From Phymorhynchus buccinoides (taxonomy: Eukaryota; Mollusca; Gastropoda; Neogastropoda; Raphitomidae): a DNA stretch of 64,000 nucleotides. The notes beneath the pieces were generated by a model, which made no database searches, was not told where the DNA came from, and saw nothing but the letters and a program-made list of their open reading frames with translations. The DNA is taken from positions 27,589,937 to 27,653,936 of the forward strand of contig CM065691.1 of assembly GCA_017654935.2 (NCBI GenBank). The letters are read 5' to 3'. The position numbers and the translations under genes were made by a program. Positions 29,410 to 40,846 of the stretch are shown here, in pieces (the first letter of the stretch is position 1; every line of letters begins with the position of its first letter).

Positions 29410-29670
29410 TTCCATACAAATAGTTTACCCACCTTCTGGAAGTTCTGTGCTCATATGTACCTCTAATCTGTCAGTCTCTTTGACTCTGCCTTTTTCCTTT
29501 GCATGCTGTTATCTATTATCGTTCTGCCTATCTGGTCCATTCTCCTGCCTTTTTTCAAGAAATACTTTCAAAAAGATTCCTCTAGCCGAAGTCAGACATG
29601 CTGGGCCTAATTATTCTTAGTTAGGCGCATAACAGCAGCATGATGCATCTACGTTCATAATTGACAGGAA
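29410..29670 (+). mobile_element. Dispersed repeat, about 260 bp, copy 1
   Basis: The segment from ATACAAATAGTTTACCCACC through CTTCTGGAAGTTCTGTGCTC to GTTAGGCGCATAACAGCAGC recurs inverted at 49480-49745 and again at 54690-54950. A shorter diverged piece is near 10917-10975. No coding capacity was recognised. Confidence 0.75.
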
Positions 29671-29731
29671 CATGCCTGAAAGACCGAAGAAGAAGAACTT
29701 AGAAAAAGGAGAAGAAGAAGAAGAAGTTAGT

Positions 29732-29737
29732 ACTACT

Positions 29738-29783
<46 letters not shown>

Positions 29784-29829
29784 CTCTCTCTCTTCACCCC
29801 CCTCATAACACAGAGAGACAGACAGACAG

Positions 29830-29876
<47 letters not shown>
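29732..29876. repeat. Facing (CT)n and (GA)n arrays, copy 1
   Basis: A CT array is followed by a short spacer, GACAGACAGACAGACACAC and then a GA array. The two arrays are complementary and could fold into a long hairpin. Confidence 0.88.
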
Positions 29877-29877
<1 letters not shown>

Positions 29878-30656
29878 TTAGTTCATCTTATATATATTTT
29901 CGAAAGACCTTACACATTTGTGATCCATTTTCTTGGAAGGTGAAATGCTGCCTTCTTCTTGGAAATGTAAAACCGAAAGTTTCACTTTCGTGTCTTTGAG
30001 ACTGGCTGTCTGTTGAAAGTCACAATGGCAAACAAGTGTGTCGCCGAGTGGCAGATAAGTCCCCGAGCAAGTAAATGTGGGGAGGGGGTAGGTGTAGGGA
30101 GGAGATAGCTGCCACGGGGTTAAAACTGCCATGGGGTTAAAACTGCCACGGGGCGATTGCTAGTGAAAATGAAATAATTTTAAATACAAATGGAGACAGA
30201 AGAAGAACAAACTCTAGTCTAGTCAAACACATTGCAGCGTAATGTTACTCAAATCTAATAAGAAACATTTCTAGCACAATTATCATATAACCTGGTTCGC
30301 TTGTTCAATTCGGGAAAAACAATTCACATGTGGTTCTTTCAAGTGCTAACGGTCAATCAAATTGAATGTCTTTGATACTGAATCGATTAAGCATTATTAT
30401 AGGCGTGTGAGACTACCATTCTACACTTTAAGTAACAAAGAAAAAATACAAGGGCTACAAGAAAACTGCAAGCTAAAAGCAAAAAGTGATTTCTACTATT
30501 CTCCTTCTTCTCTTCGGGGCCCACGATCACTCAGTTGATCCTTCTGGCACCCTCTAAATTATACCATATATACTTGCTTCTCTGTGCAGTCTATTTCACA
30601 ATCTAAAACCACCCCGCATCTTCAAGATATGGCATTGAATTTGCAACATGTTTAAG
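29877..30656. other. No firm gene between the GA array and the coiled-coil gene
   Basis: A minus-strand frame near 29878-30132 has an acceptor-like TTTCAACAG and a hydrophilic product ending in CVRSFENIYKMN, but no domain or donor supports it. It is probably 3' flank of the coiled-coil gene. The short phrase ACTGCCATGGGGTTAAAACT repeats near 30110-30150. Confidence 0.4.
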
Positions 30657-31155
30657 TTATTTCAAAATAACAGACAACCGATCAGCTACGTATTCAGCCC
30701 CACGAACCAAAATGCTCTTCTTCTTCTCCGCCGCCAGCTGCTGTGTAACTGCATCTATTTCTGTCGTGTGGAGGTTGTTTTGGAGGCGCTTGATTTCATC
30801 TTCATTTTTCTTCTCCTTGTCACGAAGGCGCTGGATTTCGTCGTCCTTGGTCTTCTCGATGTAGTGGAGCAGTTTGGTGTCGGCGTCCTTGTTCTTCTCG
30901 TTGTACTGAAGCCGTTTGATGTCGGCGTCCTTGGTCTTCTCGCCGTACTGAAGGCGCGTGATCTCCTGCTCTTTGTTGCGAAGGTCGTTTAACTTGGACT
31001 GCAGTTCAACAGCGTGCGTACGTTTCGACATAGCCACTTGGGCGGCTGGAACACACACAAACACGCGCACGCGCACGCACGCACGCGCGCACATATACAC
31101 ACACGCGCGCGCGCGCGCACATATACACACACGCGCGCGCGCGCGCGCAGAAGAA

Positions 31156-31222
<67 letters not shown>

Positions 31223-32031
31223 TAATAAAATTATATTCGGGTGTATCAGCTTCCCAACATATGAAATAAAATGGGTCTCGTTAATGTACAACAATTACAT
31301 AGCCTATATTCGCGGACTGTTAAAACAATTCAAACACACACATACGCATGTGCGCACCCACGTGAACACATGTATGTGTAGGCACATACATACACAAACA
31401 CACATACGCGTATTGCACACAAATACACACACCCACTCGCGCGTGCACACACACACAGTGTCAGAACACAGCCTATGCGCGTAAGCTTACATTTACACAT
31501 TGTTGACTATGAACATTTGTTTACCACATACGTGGTTTTGTTTGTTTCTTTATTTCAGTGCTGTGGAGTAGAGTGGCACAGAGGTAACGCGTTCGCCTTG
31601 TGTCGAGTAAACCCGGGTTCGAACCTGGGTACAGGGGATTATTCCTCTCAGTCTGCACTAGGCCTTATGGTATGAACAAACGTGGAGTCTTTCCGATGAG
31701 ACGATAAATCGAGGTGTGTCCATGCACTTAGCGCATGTTGTGGCAACAAAAAAGGTGTCATTTGGTCAAAATTTACCCCCACCCCACCCCTTTCCTTCCT
31801 TATTAGTCACAAAAATTGCATGCAAAACCAATTGGGTGGCGCGCCTCTGGCTGCGACGCTCTCTCCAGGTGGGAGCAACCCGAATTTCTCAGAGACGCCT
31901 CTGCGACTATGAAGTACCTAATGCCTAATTGTTTGTTATTAATTTTCAAACTTACCTCTTTGTAGATTTCCACCTCCACAACCAAGACACACAGTGTCCA
32001 CAACATCAACGTCATCATAAGGGGGACTCAT
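30657..32031 (-). CDS. Two-exon coiled-coil protein, 154 residues, copy 1
   Basis: Exon 1 (31956-32031) starts at an ATG and encodes MSPPYDDVDVVDTVCLGCGG and five more residues, with donor GTAAGT. Exon 2 (30657-31045) begins after a GTTCCAG acceptor. The split codon G|CC joins the frames and translation runs to a stop at 30657. Exon 2 has about four 14-residue tandem repeats (EITRLQYGEKTKDA, DIKRLQYNEKNKDA, DTKLLHYIEKTKDD, EIQRLRDKEKKNED) with heptad-like hydrophobics, predicting a charged coiled coil, followed by a tail SILVRGAEYVADRLSVILK. I do not recognise the family. An AG directly before the C-ATG suggests a 5' UTR exon further upstream. The 910-bp intron holds microsatellites and a complete SINE. 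Both copies have an identical protein, which supports a real gene. Confidence 0.6.
31060..31216. repeat. CA/CG and GA microsatellites in the intron of the coiled-coil gene
   Basis: Alternating purine-pyrimidine (CA, CG) sequence abuts the exon 2 acceptor and is followed by about 60 bp of GA. On the minus strand the CA/CG run supplies a GT-rich tract just before the acceptor. Confidence 0.88.
31325..31460. repeat. Interrupted CA repeat
   Basis: CA-rich sequence with ACGC and ACAT variants; partner at about 56599-56734. Confidence 0.75.
31563..31925 (+). mobile_element. Full-length tRNA-derived SINE, copy 1
   Basis: The head has an A box (TGGCACAGAGG, 31574-31584) and a B box (GGTTCGAACC, 31616-31625) with the T-arm pair CCCGGG/CCTGGG. 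The body has GATGAGACGATAAATCGAGG and TGCACTTAGCGCATG. The tail has the core CTCTCCAGGTGGGAGCAACC and ends GACTATGAAGTACCTAA. It is the reference for the fragments at 5285, 7598, 20700 and 42597. It lies inside the coiled-coil gene intron, antisense to the gene. Confidence 0.8.
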
Positions 32032-32032
32032 G

Positions 32033-32277
32033 CTGGAAACTTCAACAGTCTTGAAGACAGTTAGGCAACGAATTTCAGGTAGGAATGGAAGAAACACCTT
32101 TACTGTTCAATAACTTATATGCCCAACTTGTTATGACCATGACTTTCCTGGAAACTTGTAATTGGTTAGCGAGTGTTTTGTTGTCCAAACACTGGCGGGT
32201 TGCTCCAGGCAACACTGAAACAGAATCACATAGCATCCCCTCCCCTCCACCCCCACTCCCACCCCACCCCCACCCTT

Positions 32278-32313
<36 letters not shown>

Positions 32314-32951
32314 ACTTAAAGACTCACCAGATCACGTGTCAAAATCACGGGTTTCACGGGTTTTCCCTAGTTATAGCTGGTAAGAAATATTGTTTTGACC
32401 AGGTTTGACTCCCATACAAATGTCCCCAAATTAAAAACGAAACATCATTGTAAAGAGTGGCCTTAATTTCAAGTTGGGGACATTTGTATGTGGGTCACAG
32501 CTACCCAGAAAAAAAAACAAGGGACTTAATCGTGGTGGGTCAGTGGGTCTTTAAATGAACTAACAAAGCTGAAGCAAAGCTTGACGACTGGTTGGACAAC
32601 TGACTGCGAAAACAAATTTAAAAAAAATCAAAACAAAAAGAAACCCTGACTTGCAGGGCCTTGCAGGGTTTTGCCGGGTAAAGTCGGGTCTGGCGGGCAC
32701 ATCTATTTATAGAATCTACGCATTAAACGAATAAATAACACACATTTAAAAACATCAGTTGGAGGGAGGGGGGGGGGGGGGGGGGGGGCGTTTTTCACGC
32801 ACCATAAAAGAAGCGGGTTTGTGCACATGCCAGTGCAACGCACACATAATTTATGTGCCTAGAGAACTGAAACCGAAGAACTTGACACCAAATGTTTTCA
32901 TACTCCCATGCAGATCGCAAAAAAAACCAAGATTGTAAAGCCTAAACTAAA

Positions 32952-32996
<45 letters not shown>

Positions 32997-33511
32997 TGTC
33001 TGTCTATCTAAATGTCTCTCTCTATGGTTGGTTTAACGTCTAATTTGGCGTAGCCTCTTATAGACAGTAATCTAAATGTATATGAAACGTCTTTTTATTA
33101 GCCGTTTTATCGAAGCCGGTTTGCAAGAGTGAATGCGCTTGTTTATCTCTAGCGCGCGGAGTCGCGAAAAGTGATCTACTCACTTCCGAGCCGATGGGGC
33201 TGAATGTTTGCCTGACGACAAGTAATGGGCAAGGAACAACCAAAGATGTGCGTGCAGCTTGCAGATCTCGCATTGAATCTCTGACACACAATTTTGTCAC
33301 TGATTTTTTTTAATTAATCAGCTCTACTTTTACACAACACTGTGTGTTTCTCATCACAGATCACGATCTTATTTGTTTGGCTCAGTTGTGATTATTTATT
33401 CGATCACAAACCCTGCAACTGAGCAAACTCATACTGTCTTGCACGAAAAAGCCACAGAACATAACTTTCTTCATTAGCTTAGGCGGTTCCTTTTCTATTA
33501 TGTTTCATAAT
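32033..33511. other. No gene recognised; repeats within copy 1
   Basis: Contains CT runs (about 32276-32312, 32954-32991), an inverted pair CATACAAATGTCCCCAAATT / AAGTTGGGGACATTTGTATG (about 32413 and 32474), a poly-G tract (about 32764-32788) and the dispersed TTTAACGTCTAATTTGGCG repeat (33027-33068). Confidence 0.55.
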
Positions 33512-33669
33512 GTTGGGTGTCCGCTGATCGGGACCTGACTGGCTGGGTCACTTAGCTTAGAGTGAAGGTAGCTGCTCCATTCAGCATCACGTTGGGTGTC
33601 CGCTGAAAGGATCCTGACTGGCTGGGTCACTTAGCTTAGGGTGATGATGCTCTTTCTCTCAGTGCTTAA
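33512..33669 (+). repeat. 79-bp tandem duplication, copy 1
   Basis: GTTGGGTGTCCGCTGA followed by CCTGACTGGCTGGGTCACTT occurs at 33512 and 33591. The partner pair starts at 58798. Confidence 0.9.
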
Positions 33670-34860
33670 AATCAGTGTTTATCCCAGGATAGTTAGTAAA
33701 TCTTCCCCCCAAAAAGGGGAGGGAAGGGGGCAGTTAGGTAGGCTTCGTTACTTGGTAAAAGTGAAATACATTTGCCTGCTATTGTGATCATGAAACCACG
33801 CCCAAAAAAATTACATACACGTTTGCCTATTCAAAACACGTTTGCCTAGTAAACACTCTTCAATTAAAGAAAAAGAGTGAGGAAGGGGGGAGGTTCGTAC
33901 GAAAAGGTTTTGAGACTTTCGGGGCTGGTATGATTTTATTCAAAATTAATGCGCATGCACAGGTGTACTTTGCTTTATAACAGCATTAAATACAAATACA
34001 CTGACACAACAAAGTAAGACGTATTCACATTATTTTAACCAACACTATCCGGGTATCCCCACAAATCCTCTCAATTTCAGACAAAATTTAAAAATAATTT
34101 GTATGATTCAATCTCATTCCCAGTATGTTGCACTACCAATGATGTCAATTATTCACTGATTCTCATGTTCCCTCCCATGTGCCTGTAATCTTTAGGACTG
34201 CAGGATGTAAAGGAGAAATTTGCTATTCACGCTTTTAAAAAAAAGGGGTTATTTTGGATTTTCAAAGGGTATACAAACAGCAAGTTTGTAACAAGAAAGT
34301 GTACTGCATACTGATATTTCTCCTGGGGCGTTGAAATGGTGTGCAAATTATGAAATGTGTAGTAAGAAAATGTACTTTACTTCCACCCCTCTCCCAGTGC
34401 TTGAAATAAGAAAGTGTGCATAAGCCATCACCCCAACAACCTGGGATAGTGCACCCAGTACTCAGAAGTGAAATAGTACACGCTAAGACATTGTTTGGCC
34501 TGCGCTAGATCTATTTATTTAAAAACAAATAATAACAAAATAAATAATAAATAATGTTTTAAAAGAACTTAATCAGCTTTTAAGCCCAAAACAAGTCACT
34601 CTTTCCATTACAACACAACTGTTGTAAGTAGGCCTACAACATAAAATTAAATTACATGGTTATGGAATCCACAACAATTTACTTAATATGGATAGAAGAC
34701 TTTTCATGTAACAGAACTCAGTATTGTAATAGTAAAGATGTGAAATCAGTCTGTAGGCTGCACATGTTAGCAGTAGTGTTCCTCAAGGTAGTATTCTAGG
34801 TCCTTTTTTTAAAACTTATTTTATGGATGCCTAGAGAGAGAGAAAAATAGAGATTTTACG
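33670..34860. other. No gene seen in copy 1
   Basis: AT-rich sequence with no recognisable frame. Near 34790 the phrase GTTCCTCAAGGTAGTATTCTAG resembles the PQGS motif region of LINE reverse transcriptases, but it is too short to call. Confidence 0.4.
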
Positions 34861-34869
34861 CCTTCTGAA

Positions 34870-35019
34870 ACAATGGATGCCTAGGTGTCTGTCACTGTTT
34901 TACAGCTTCTATCACCTACCACCACTGAAAACAAATTTCAGTCCAGCCCTGTAGTTCTAAGTAGAATAGCAGTAGCTTTATCTGCTATGTGAAAGTCATA
35001 GTCAGCTGACTCAGTCAGT

Positions 35020-35108
<89 letters not shown>

Positions 35109-35310
35109 TGACACACACACGATACATTGTTTGTCTTTTTTTTATATATAGATGCCTAGGTGTCGGTCACTGCTTCACAGCTTCTATCACCTACCACCAA
35201 TGAAAACAAATTTCAGTCCAGCCCTGTAGAAGTAGAATAGCAGTCGCTTTATCTGCTATGAAAAAGTTATAGTCAGACACAACTGACTCAGTCAGTGACA
35301 CACACATGAT
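34870..35310 (+). repeat. 155-bp duplicated segment around a (CA)n array, copy 1
   Basis: GATGCCTAGGTGTCTGTCAC, CAGCTTCTATCACCTACCAC and TAGTCAGCTGACTCAGTCAG lie at 34871-35020 and are repeated with small changes at 35151-35305. About 80 bp of CA repeat separates them. Confidence 0.85.
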
Positions 35311-35565
35311 AAATTGTTTGTCTTTACAATATACGACTGTATACCCTCTCGACCTTCACGCGCCTCTGTGTGTGTGTGCGTGTGCGCGTGCGTGTGTGTA
35401 CGTGCATGCGTGCGTGCATGCGTGTGTGTGTGAGTTGTGTTGTGTGTGTATGTGAGTTGTGGTGTGTGTGTGTGTGAGTGAGTTGGTGACCCAGTATTTC
35501 TCACCACCACTATCAAGCACATTTTTGTCGCTTTTTTTAAAAATTTTATCTGGAAGGACCAACGT

Positions 35566-36231
35566 CCTAGTCGTGGATTTTAAAAAGGCCTTTGATAAGA
35601 TTTATCACTATCTCCTTATGAATAATTTCGCCACTATGGGATCAGAAGTTCAGTCAATAGATTAATTGAGAGCTTCCTTGCAGGCAGGCAGGAAAAAATA
35701 GTTGTTGAGCTGCATCCGAAGCTATCCCTGTAGAATCAGGAGTCCCCCAAGGATCTGTGCTTGGGCCGACCCTTTTCCTGTTGGCATCAATGGTCTTTCG
35801 AGGCAACTATCTTCCAACTTCCTTTCTCTTTGTGGACGACTCTGTCACCGAGCTGTGGACCCTCCCAGAGACCTCAATGATCTCCAACCAGACCTAAATG
35901 AATTAGCATCATGGGAAAACAAATGGATGTCCTTCCATCCCGACAAATGCAAGAGCCTCCATGTGATCAGGAAGAAAAATCCCCTGATAAAGAACTACCA
36001 ACTATATGGCCAGGACCTGGATTGGATAGAGATGAAAATAAATGTCTGGGCTTTACAATATCACAAGACCTTAGATGGGACACCCACATCTCAAATGTGC
36101 GCAGCAAAGTCAGTAAGACCCGTGGCTTCCTCCATCGCAACTTAAAAGTAGAGTTAGTCAACATCAAGGAATTTGCATATAAGGCAAGTAGTAAAAGGCT
36201 TATAATTATGTCACTGGTTAACCCATCCTAG
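35566..36231 (+). pseudogene. Decayed LINE reverse transcriptase, copy 1
   Basis: Pieces in different frames follow the order of a non-LTR reverse transcriptase: VVDFKKAFDK near 35570, SGVPQGSVLGPTLFL near 35740, FVDD near 35830, SWENKWMSFHPDKCKSLHV near 35908-35965, then LGFTISQDLRWDTHIS near 36050. Several frameshifts and a stop after SIDXL make it inactive. The DFKKAFD, PQGS and xVDD motifs are the palm-domain signatures. Confidence 0.75.
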
Positions 36232-37402
36232 AAAGGTGCCTGCTATGCCATAGCATTGCCTCTTTAAACTGGTGTAAAACTATATATATATAATTATCTC
36301 TGTACATGTATGCGTGTCACTGTGCGAGCCCCTTCCCCCATCCGCCCCACTTTACTCCCACCCTTCTAGTTCTACCCATTCCCAAATCATAGTGAAAATC
36401 TTTCATCCACGACCCACCCACCCTCTAGTATAATCCCCCCCGTTTGCTTGCATGCCCCCTTTCCCCTCAACCATATCAAAATTCAAACTCAGATTATTTT
36501 ATTTGTTGTAAAACCATCAAAGGAATTATGGAACAAACCAAAGCATACGGCGCTCTCGCCACACCGTAATTATTTACACAGATGTGGTAAACAGTAAACA
36601 CATTATCGTCATAGGCCTACCATGAAAAGAAACAAAACAAAAAGCGCAGGGTAAAGATGGTGACAAAGTAAATGTTATTGAAGCAAATAAGGAGTAGTAA
36701 AACTCGCGTAATCATGTATAGGGACAGCAAAACATTCATGTTCGTATCAACATCGCGATTTATCGTCAGAAGTGGCGTCTGCGACGCAAACAGAAACAGG
36801 AAAGTCGATCTACTATCTACGGTAGCTGCCCAACTCGCCACCGGAAGTTATAGCAAACAAGGGGACTGTATCAGTGAGCCACCAAACCAAGGGAAGTAAC
36901 AACCCCACCTAAAACGGCTAATAGGCCAAAAGGGCCAAAAGGGCCAAAAGGTGGTTGAGCAATCCGTTTGAGATTCTTTCGACTTCTCTACTTTTGAGTT
37001 AGTTTTGAACAATGGACGCATCGTCGAACAGCCAGTGTCATCCTCTAAAATAGAAGATTAGGCTTATCTTGCAAAATATTTGCCTTCAAATTTCCGTAAC
37101 ATCGTACCAAAAAGAGAAGTATCCCTATAGTAATTTGTATGATTCGCCCTAGACTATTTAAATATACCCCACTACTGGACTAATGGAACGATACTTCGCA
37201 GAAAGGTCTCCGTGACCTGACGGTGATTCCCGTTATTGACAGTCTCACTAACTTTCAAGCAATATGAACATACCAGCTGATCTGATTTTTTTTTAAATTG
37301 TAATGAATATTGTCAAAGTTATTGAATCGGCCAACATTAATTTTACAGAATTGTTCCTGGTAATAACCCAAGGATGAGGACCCTAAGGTCGTGTACACAT
37401 AT
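36232..37402. other. No gene seen in copy 1
   Basis: Mixed sequence. GGGCCAAAA is repeated in tandem near 36926-36950. Frames on both strands around 36617-36899 carry no recognisable domain. Confidence 0.4.
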
Positions 37403-37587
37403 ATGCTGAGATTCCGTGCGGAAACCCGTGCGCAATCCGGAAATAAATAAAATAAAGGAGGTGAAAGATTTGCGCATGTGTCCGAATTTCCCCTAATCCG
37501 TAGATTTTCACCCTTCTTTCTTCCACTTATTTACGGATTGCGTATTGGATATTGCGTATCGGATTTCCGCACTGAATCTCCGCATAC
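37403..37587. mobile_element. TIR element with TTCCGTGCGGAAACC end, copy 1
   Basis: Left GATTCCGTGCGGAAACCCGT and AATCCGGAAATAAATAAAAT face right ACTTATTTACGGATTGCG and GATTTCCGCACTGAATC. Related to the larger element at 39001-39903 (TTACGGAT and TTTCCGC phrases). Confidence 0.55.
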
Positions 37588-37616
37588 TGGTATTAGTATT
37601 AGTACTTAATAGTAAC

Positions 37617-37720
37617 TCTGCAGTGCAACACCAGTAAAGTCCCGATTTTTTAAGTATACAGATAGGTGTAGCAGTAACCACGCATCGGTTAAACCTCATC
37701 GGCTATGGTACCGCCACGAA
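37617..37720 (+). mobile_element. Fragment of the retroposon family at 22413-22645, copy 1
   Basis: Contains CAGTAAAGTCCCGATTTTTT, ACCACGCATCGGTTAAACC and ATCGGCTATGGTACCGCCAC; the 5' part is missing. Confidence 0.65.
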
Positions 37721-37971
37721 TTATGGCTAGCGTTGAAAAAGTTTTTTCAGTTTTAAATGGCTTGTCTTCCGTATTGATTTTGATCAGTAGCGGTACTCGC
37801 TGACGATACATTTGTAGAAACCTCTATAGTCTCAGTAGAAAGGTTTGCCTGCATAATGTAATAAGAATGCATAGGTGATCGTAGAATAGCGATCACGTGT
37901 AAGATCAATACAGTCTGTTACTACGAAATGTGATATTATAGCCTACGTGGTAAGACCAGTTGAAAGCACTG

Positions 37972-37982
37972 CGTGCGCGTGC

Positions 37983-38013
<31 letters not shown>

Positions 38014-38080
38014 TGCGCGCACGCGCATGCGTGTGTGTATGTACGCACGCGCGTGTATGTGTGTATGTGCGTGTTTATGT
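37972..38080. repeat. GC/GT alternating microsatellite, copy 1
   Basis: CG and TG dinucleotide runs that could adopt Z-DNA. The partner near 63263-63355 is a few units shorter. Confidence 0.85.
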
Positions 38081-38211
38081 TGGTGATTGATTTTGCAGTC
38101 ACTTGCGATCAATAATGCGTGTTGGCTATAGGCTACCTCTGTGACTAGATTTCCACTAAAGGATCAGTAGACTAGATTTCCATCCCACATAATTATTTCC
38201 CTATTCTATCC

Positions 38212-38968
<757 letters not shown>

Positions 38969-39000
38969 GCCTATATGTTTGCTTTAAGGCACACACACAA

Positions 39001-39903
39001 TAGACGCGGAAACATAATGCGTTTATCCGTAAATAAGTAAAATAAAGAAGGAACAAGATGGCAACGCCATGAAAACGTACTCCCATTGCCAGCAACACCC
39101 ACACACAAATATAAACCCACACAGACCTTACCGAATTTCATCAAATAAGACATAGGCCTACTGGTGAAATTCATGGGAGATAATTTTGGACTCTATAGTC
39201 ATTGTGTATTTTTGTGTTTAATAATTTCCTGTATTCGCATAGCATTGTTTATCAATAAGATATTTTGCAACAAAATAGTACTTAGTAGCACCTTTTCAGT
39301 ATACCTACTTTGGTTTAAATCCACCCATTATCTTTTAGATAATCAGTGTTTTCTTAAGTCAAAATGTACTCATTGGGATTACGTTGATATGGCTTGTCGT
39401 TCTGTGAATCTGACATGGCGTGCAGCATCTGCAAGGTCTAAGTTTCATTATGATCGGTCAAGTGGTTTAGGCGCTATGGACTGGAACACATTTTGGTTAC
39501 ACACGGGGACACACACACAGACTAGACAACACACCCCTGTCCTTCCCATCCTAATGTACTCCCGTTCTGTAAGAACTGGGAGTAGGGGAAGACGGGGTAA
39601 AAAGCGCATGGGCGGGTAAGAAGCCCACCCCAATTATCTCATGAAATGAAGCAAATTTCAGTCTCGTTTTGCCCATGAGACGAGCGTTAATGTCTAGCAT
39701 TCGTCTCCTGGGCAAAATTGACTGAAATTTTCTTTATTTCATGAGATAATTGGGGTGGGCTTCTTACCCGCCCATGCGCTTTTTACCCCGTCTTCCCCTA
39801 CAAAAATAAGCGCATATGAGTTTCCGCACGGAAACCCATGCACTATTTTATTTCTTCTTTCTTTAACTTATTTACGGATAAGCGAATGCGGTTTCCGCGT
39901 CTA
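39001..39903. mobile_element. 0.9-kb TIR element with a nested palindromic MITE
   Basis: Left TAGACGCGGAAACATAATGC and TTATCCGTAAATAAGTAAA face right TTAACTTATTTACGGATAAG and GCGGTTTCCGCGTCTAA. The 218-bp MITE at 39583-39800 lies inside. No transposase frame was seen. Confidence 0.65.
39583..39800. mobile_element. 218-bp palindromic MITE, copy 3
   Basis: Same length and TA-bounded TAGGGGAAGACGGGG tips as the copies at 16537 and 17065, nested within 39001-39903. Confidence 0.86.
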
Positions 39904-40050
39904 ATGCACACCCTTAAGAGTGTTGTTGCATGTTCACATATTTAGTTTGTCTAAGAATATGCTTTTGCGTAATATGAGAAAGACTTCAATGAAATTTATT
40001 TGAAGATCTTTGTTAATAAACAAACACACACATGAACAAATGTAACACAT

Positions 40051-40092
40051 ACCCCCCCCCCCCCCCCCCCCCCCCCACCCACACACACACAA
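40051..40092. repeat. Poly-C tract with CA
   Basis: About 26 consecutive C followed by ACCCACACACACAC. Confidence 0.9.
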
Positions 40093-40176
40093 ATCCATGC
40101 ACAAGCATGTATGCTTGCATGCACGGACACAGCTAAGACAACGCAAACATCATCATCATATAGAAAAAAGCCAAGT

Positions 40177-40177
40177 G

Positions 40178-40211
<34 letters not shown>

Positions 40212-40490
40212 TGTCTGTGTGTCTGAAACACGAAACGGGCCTTATAACTCCGCCGTTTTTCGACCGAATCGCTTCAAATTTGCTGTGAGCCCTAACGGGG
40301 TGATGGCAATGCCAACCGAGGTGGCCGTGTCATTTGCGCGGTTTCGCAAATGCGCGAAACGTGCATCTGCCGGCCTCTCGGTGCCCGTATCTCCGGCATT
40401 TCTGGGCCGATTGCCTTCCAATTTGGCAGATAGATGACCGGGAACGGTGACTATCGGTGTGCCAAACCGGAAGCGAATCGGTACAGAAAC
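40177..40490 (+). repeat. GT microsatellite plus copy of the 28600-28870 dispersed repeat
   Basis: After a GT run, ACGGGCCTTATAACTCCGCC, GACCGAATCGCTTCAAATTT and GGGCCGATTGCCTTCCAATT match 28650-28840 closely. It ends exactly where the perfect palindrome begins. Confidence 0.8.
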
Positions 40491-40773
40491 GATACAAAAT
40501 GCGCGAACTACAAGATGCCAAAAAGAGCGAACAGTAATAACAAAAAGAGCGAATTTCAGAGAGTCGCATAAAACTCAGAAAGTTAGGGATAGGGTTAGGG
40601 ATAGTAAGAAAGTAACAGACAAGAAGTACCTTACAAGAAAAATGTCTGTTACTTTCTTACTATCCCTAACCCTATCCCTAACTTTCTGAGTTTTATGCGA
40701 CTCTCTGAAATTCGCTCTTTTTGTTATTACTGTTCGCTCTTTTTGGCATCTTGTAGTTCGCGCATTTTGTATC
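40491..40773. repeat. Perfect inverted repeat, 130-bp arms, 23-bp loop
   Basis: The arm 40491-40620 is the exact reverse complement of 40644-40773 by direct reading. The loop is 40621-40643. The arms include AAAAAGAGCGAACAG and a telomere-like TTAGGGATAGGGTTAGGGAT. No target duplication was seen around it. Confidence 0.93.
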
Positions 40774-40818
40774 GCGATTTTCGAAAAGTCGTGCTTTTCG
40801 AATGCTCCGGGCGGCACC

Positions 40819-40846
40819 CGCCCCCCCCCCCCCCCCCCCCCCCCCC
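40819..40846. repeat. Poly-C tract
   Basis: About 28 consecutive C, shortly after the palindrome. Confidence 0.9.

Noticed and set aside
29878..30132. 84-residue minus-strand frame near the coiled-coil gene (also 55150-55404)
   Set aside because: Identical in both copies but without a domain or a supported donor; more likely 3' flanking sequence. It remains a weak exon candidate.
31563..31640. Apparent tRNA gene with A and B boxes
   Set aside because: It is followed by a SINE body shared with other loci and lacks a clean acceptor-stem fold, so it is the head of a SINE.
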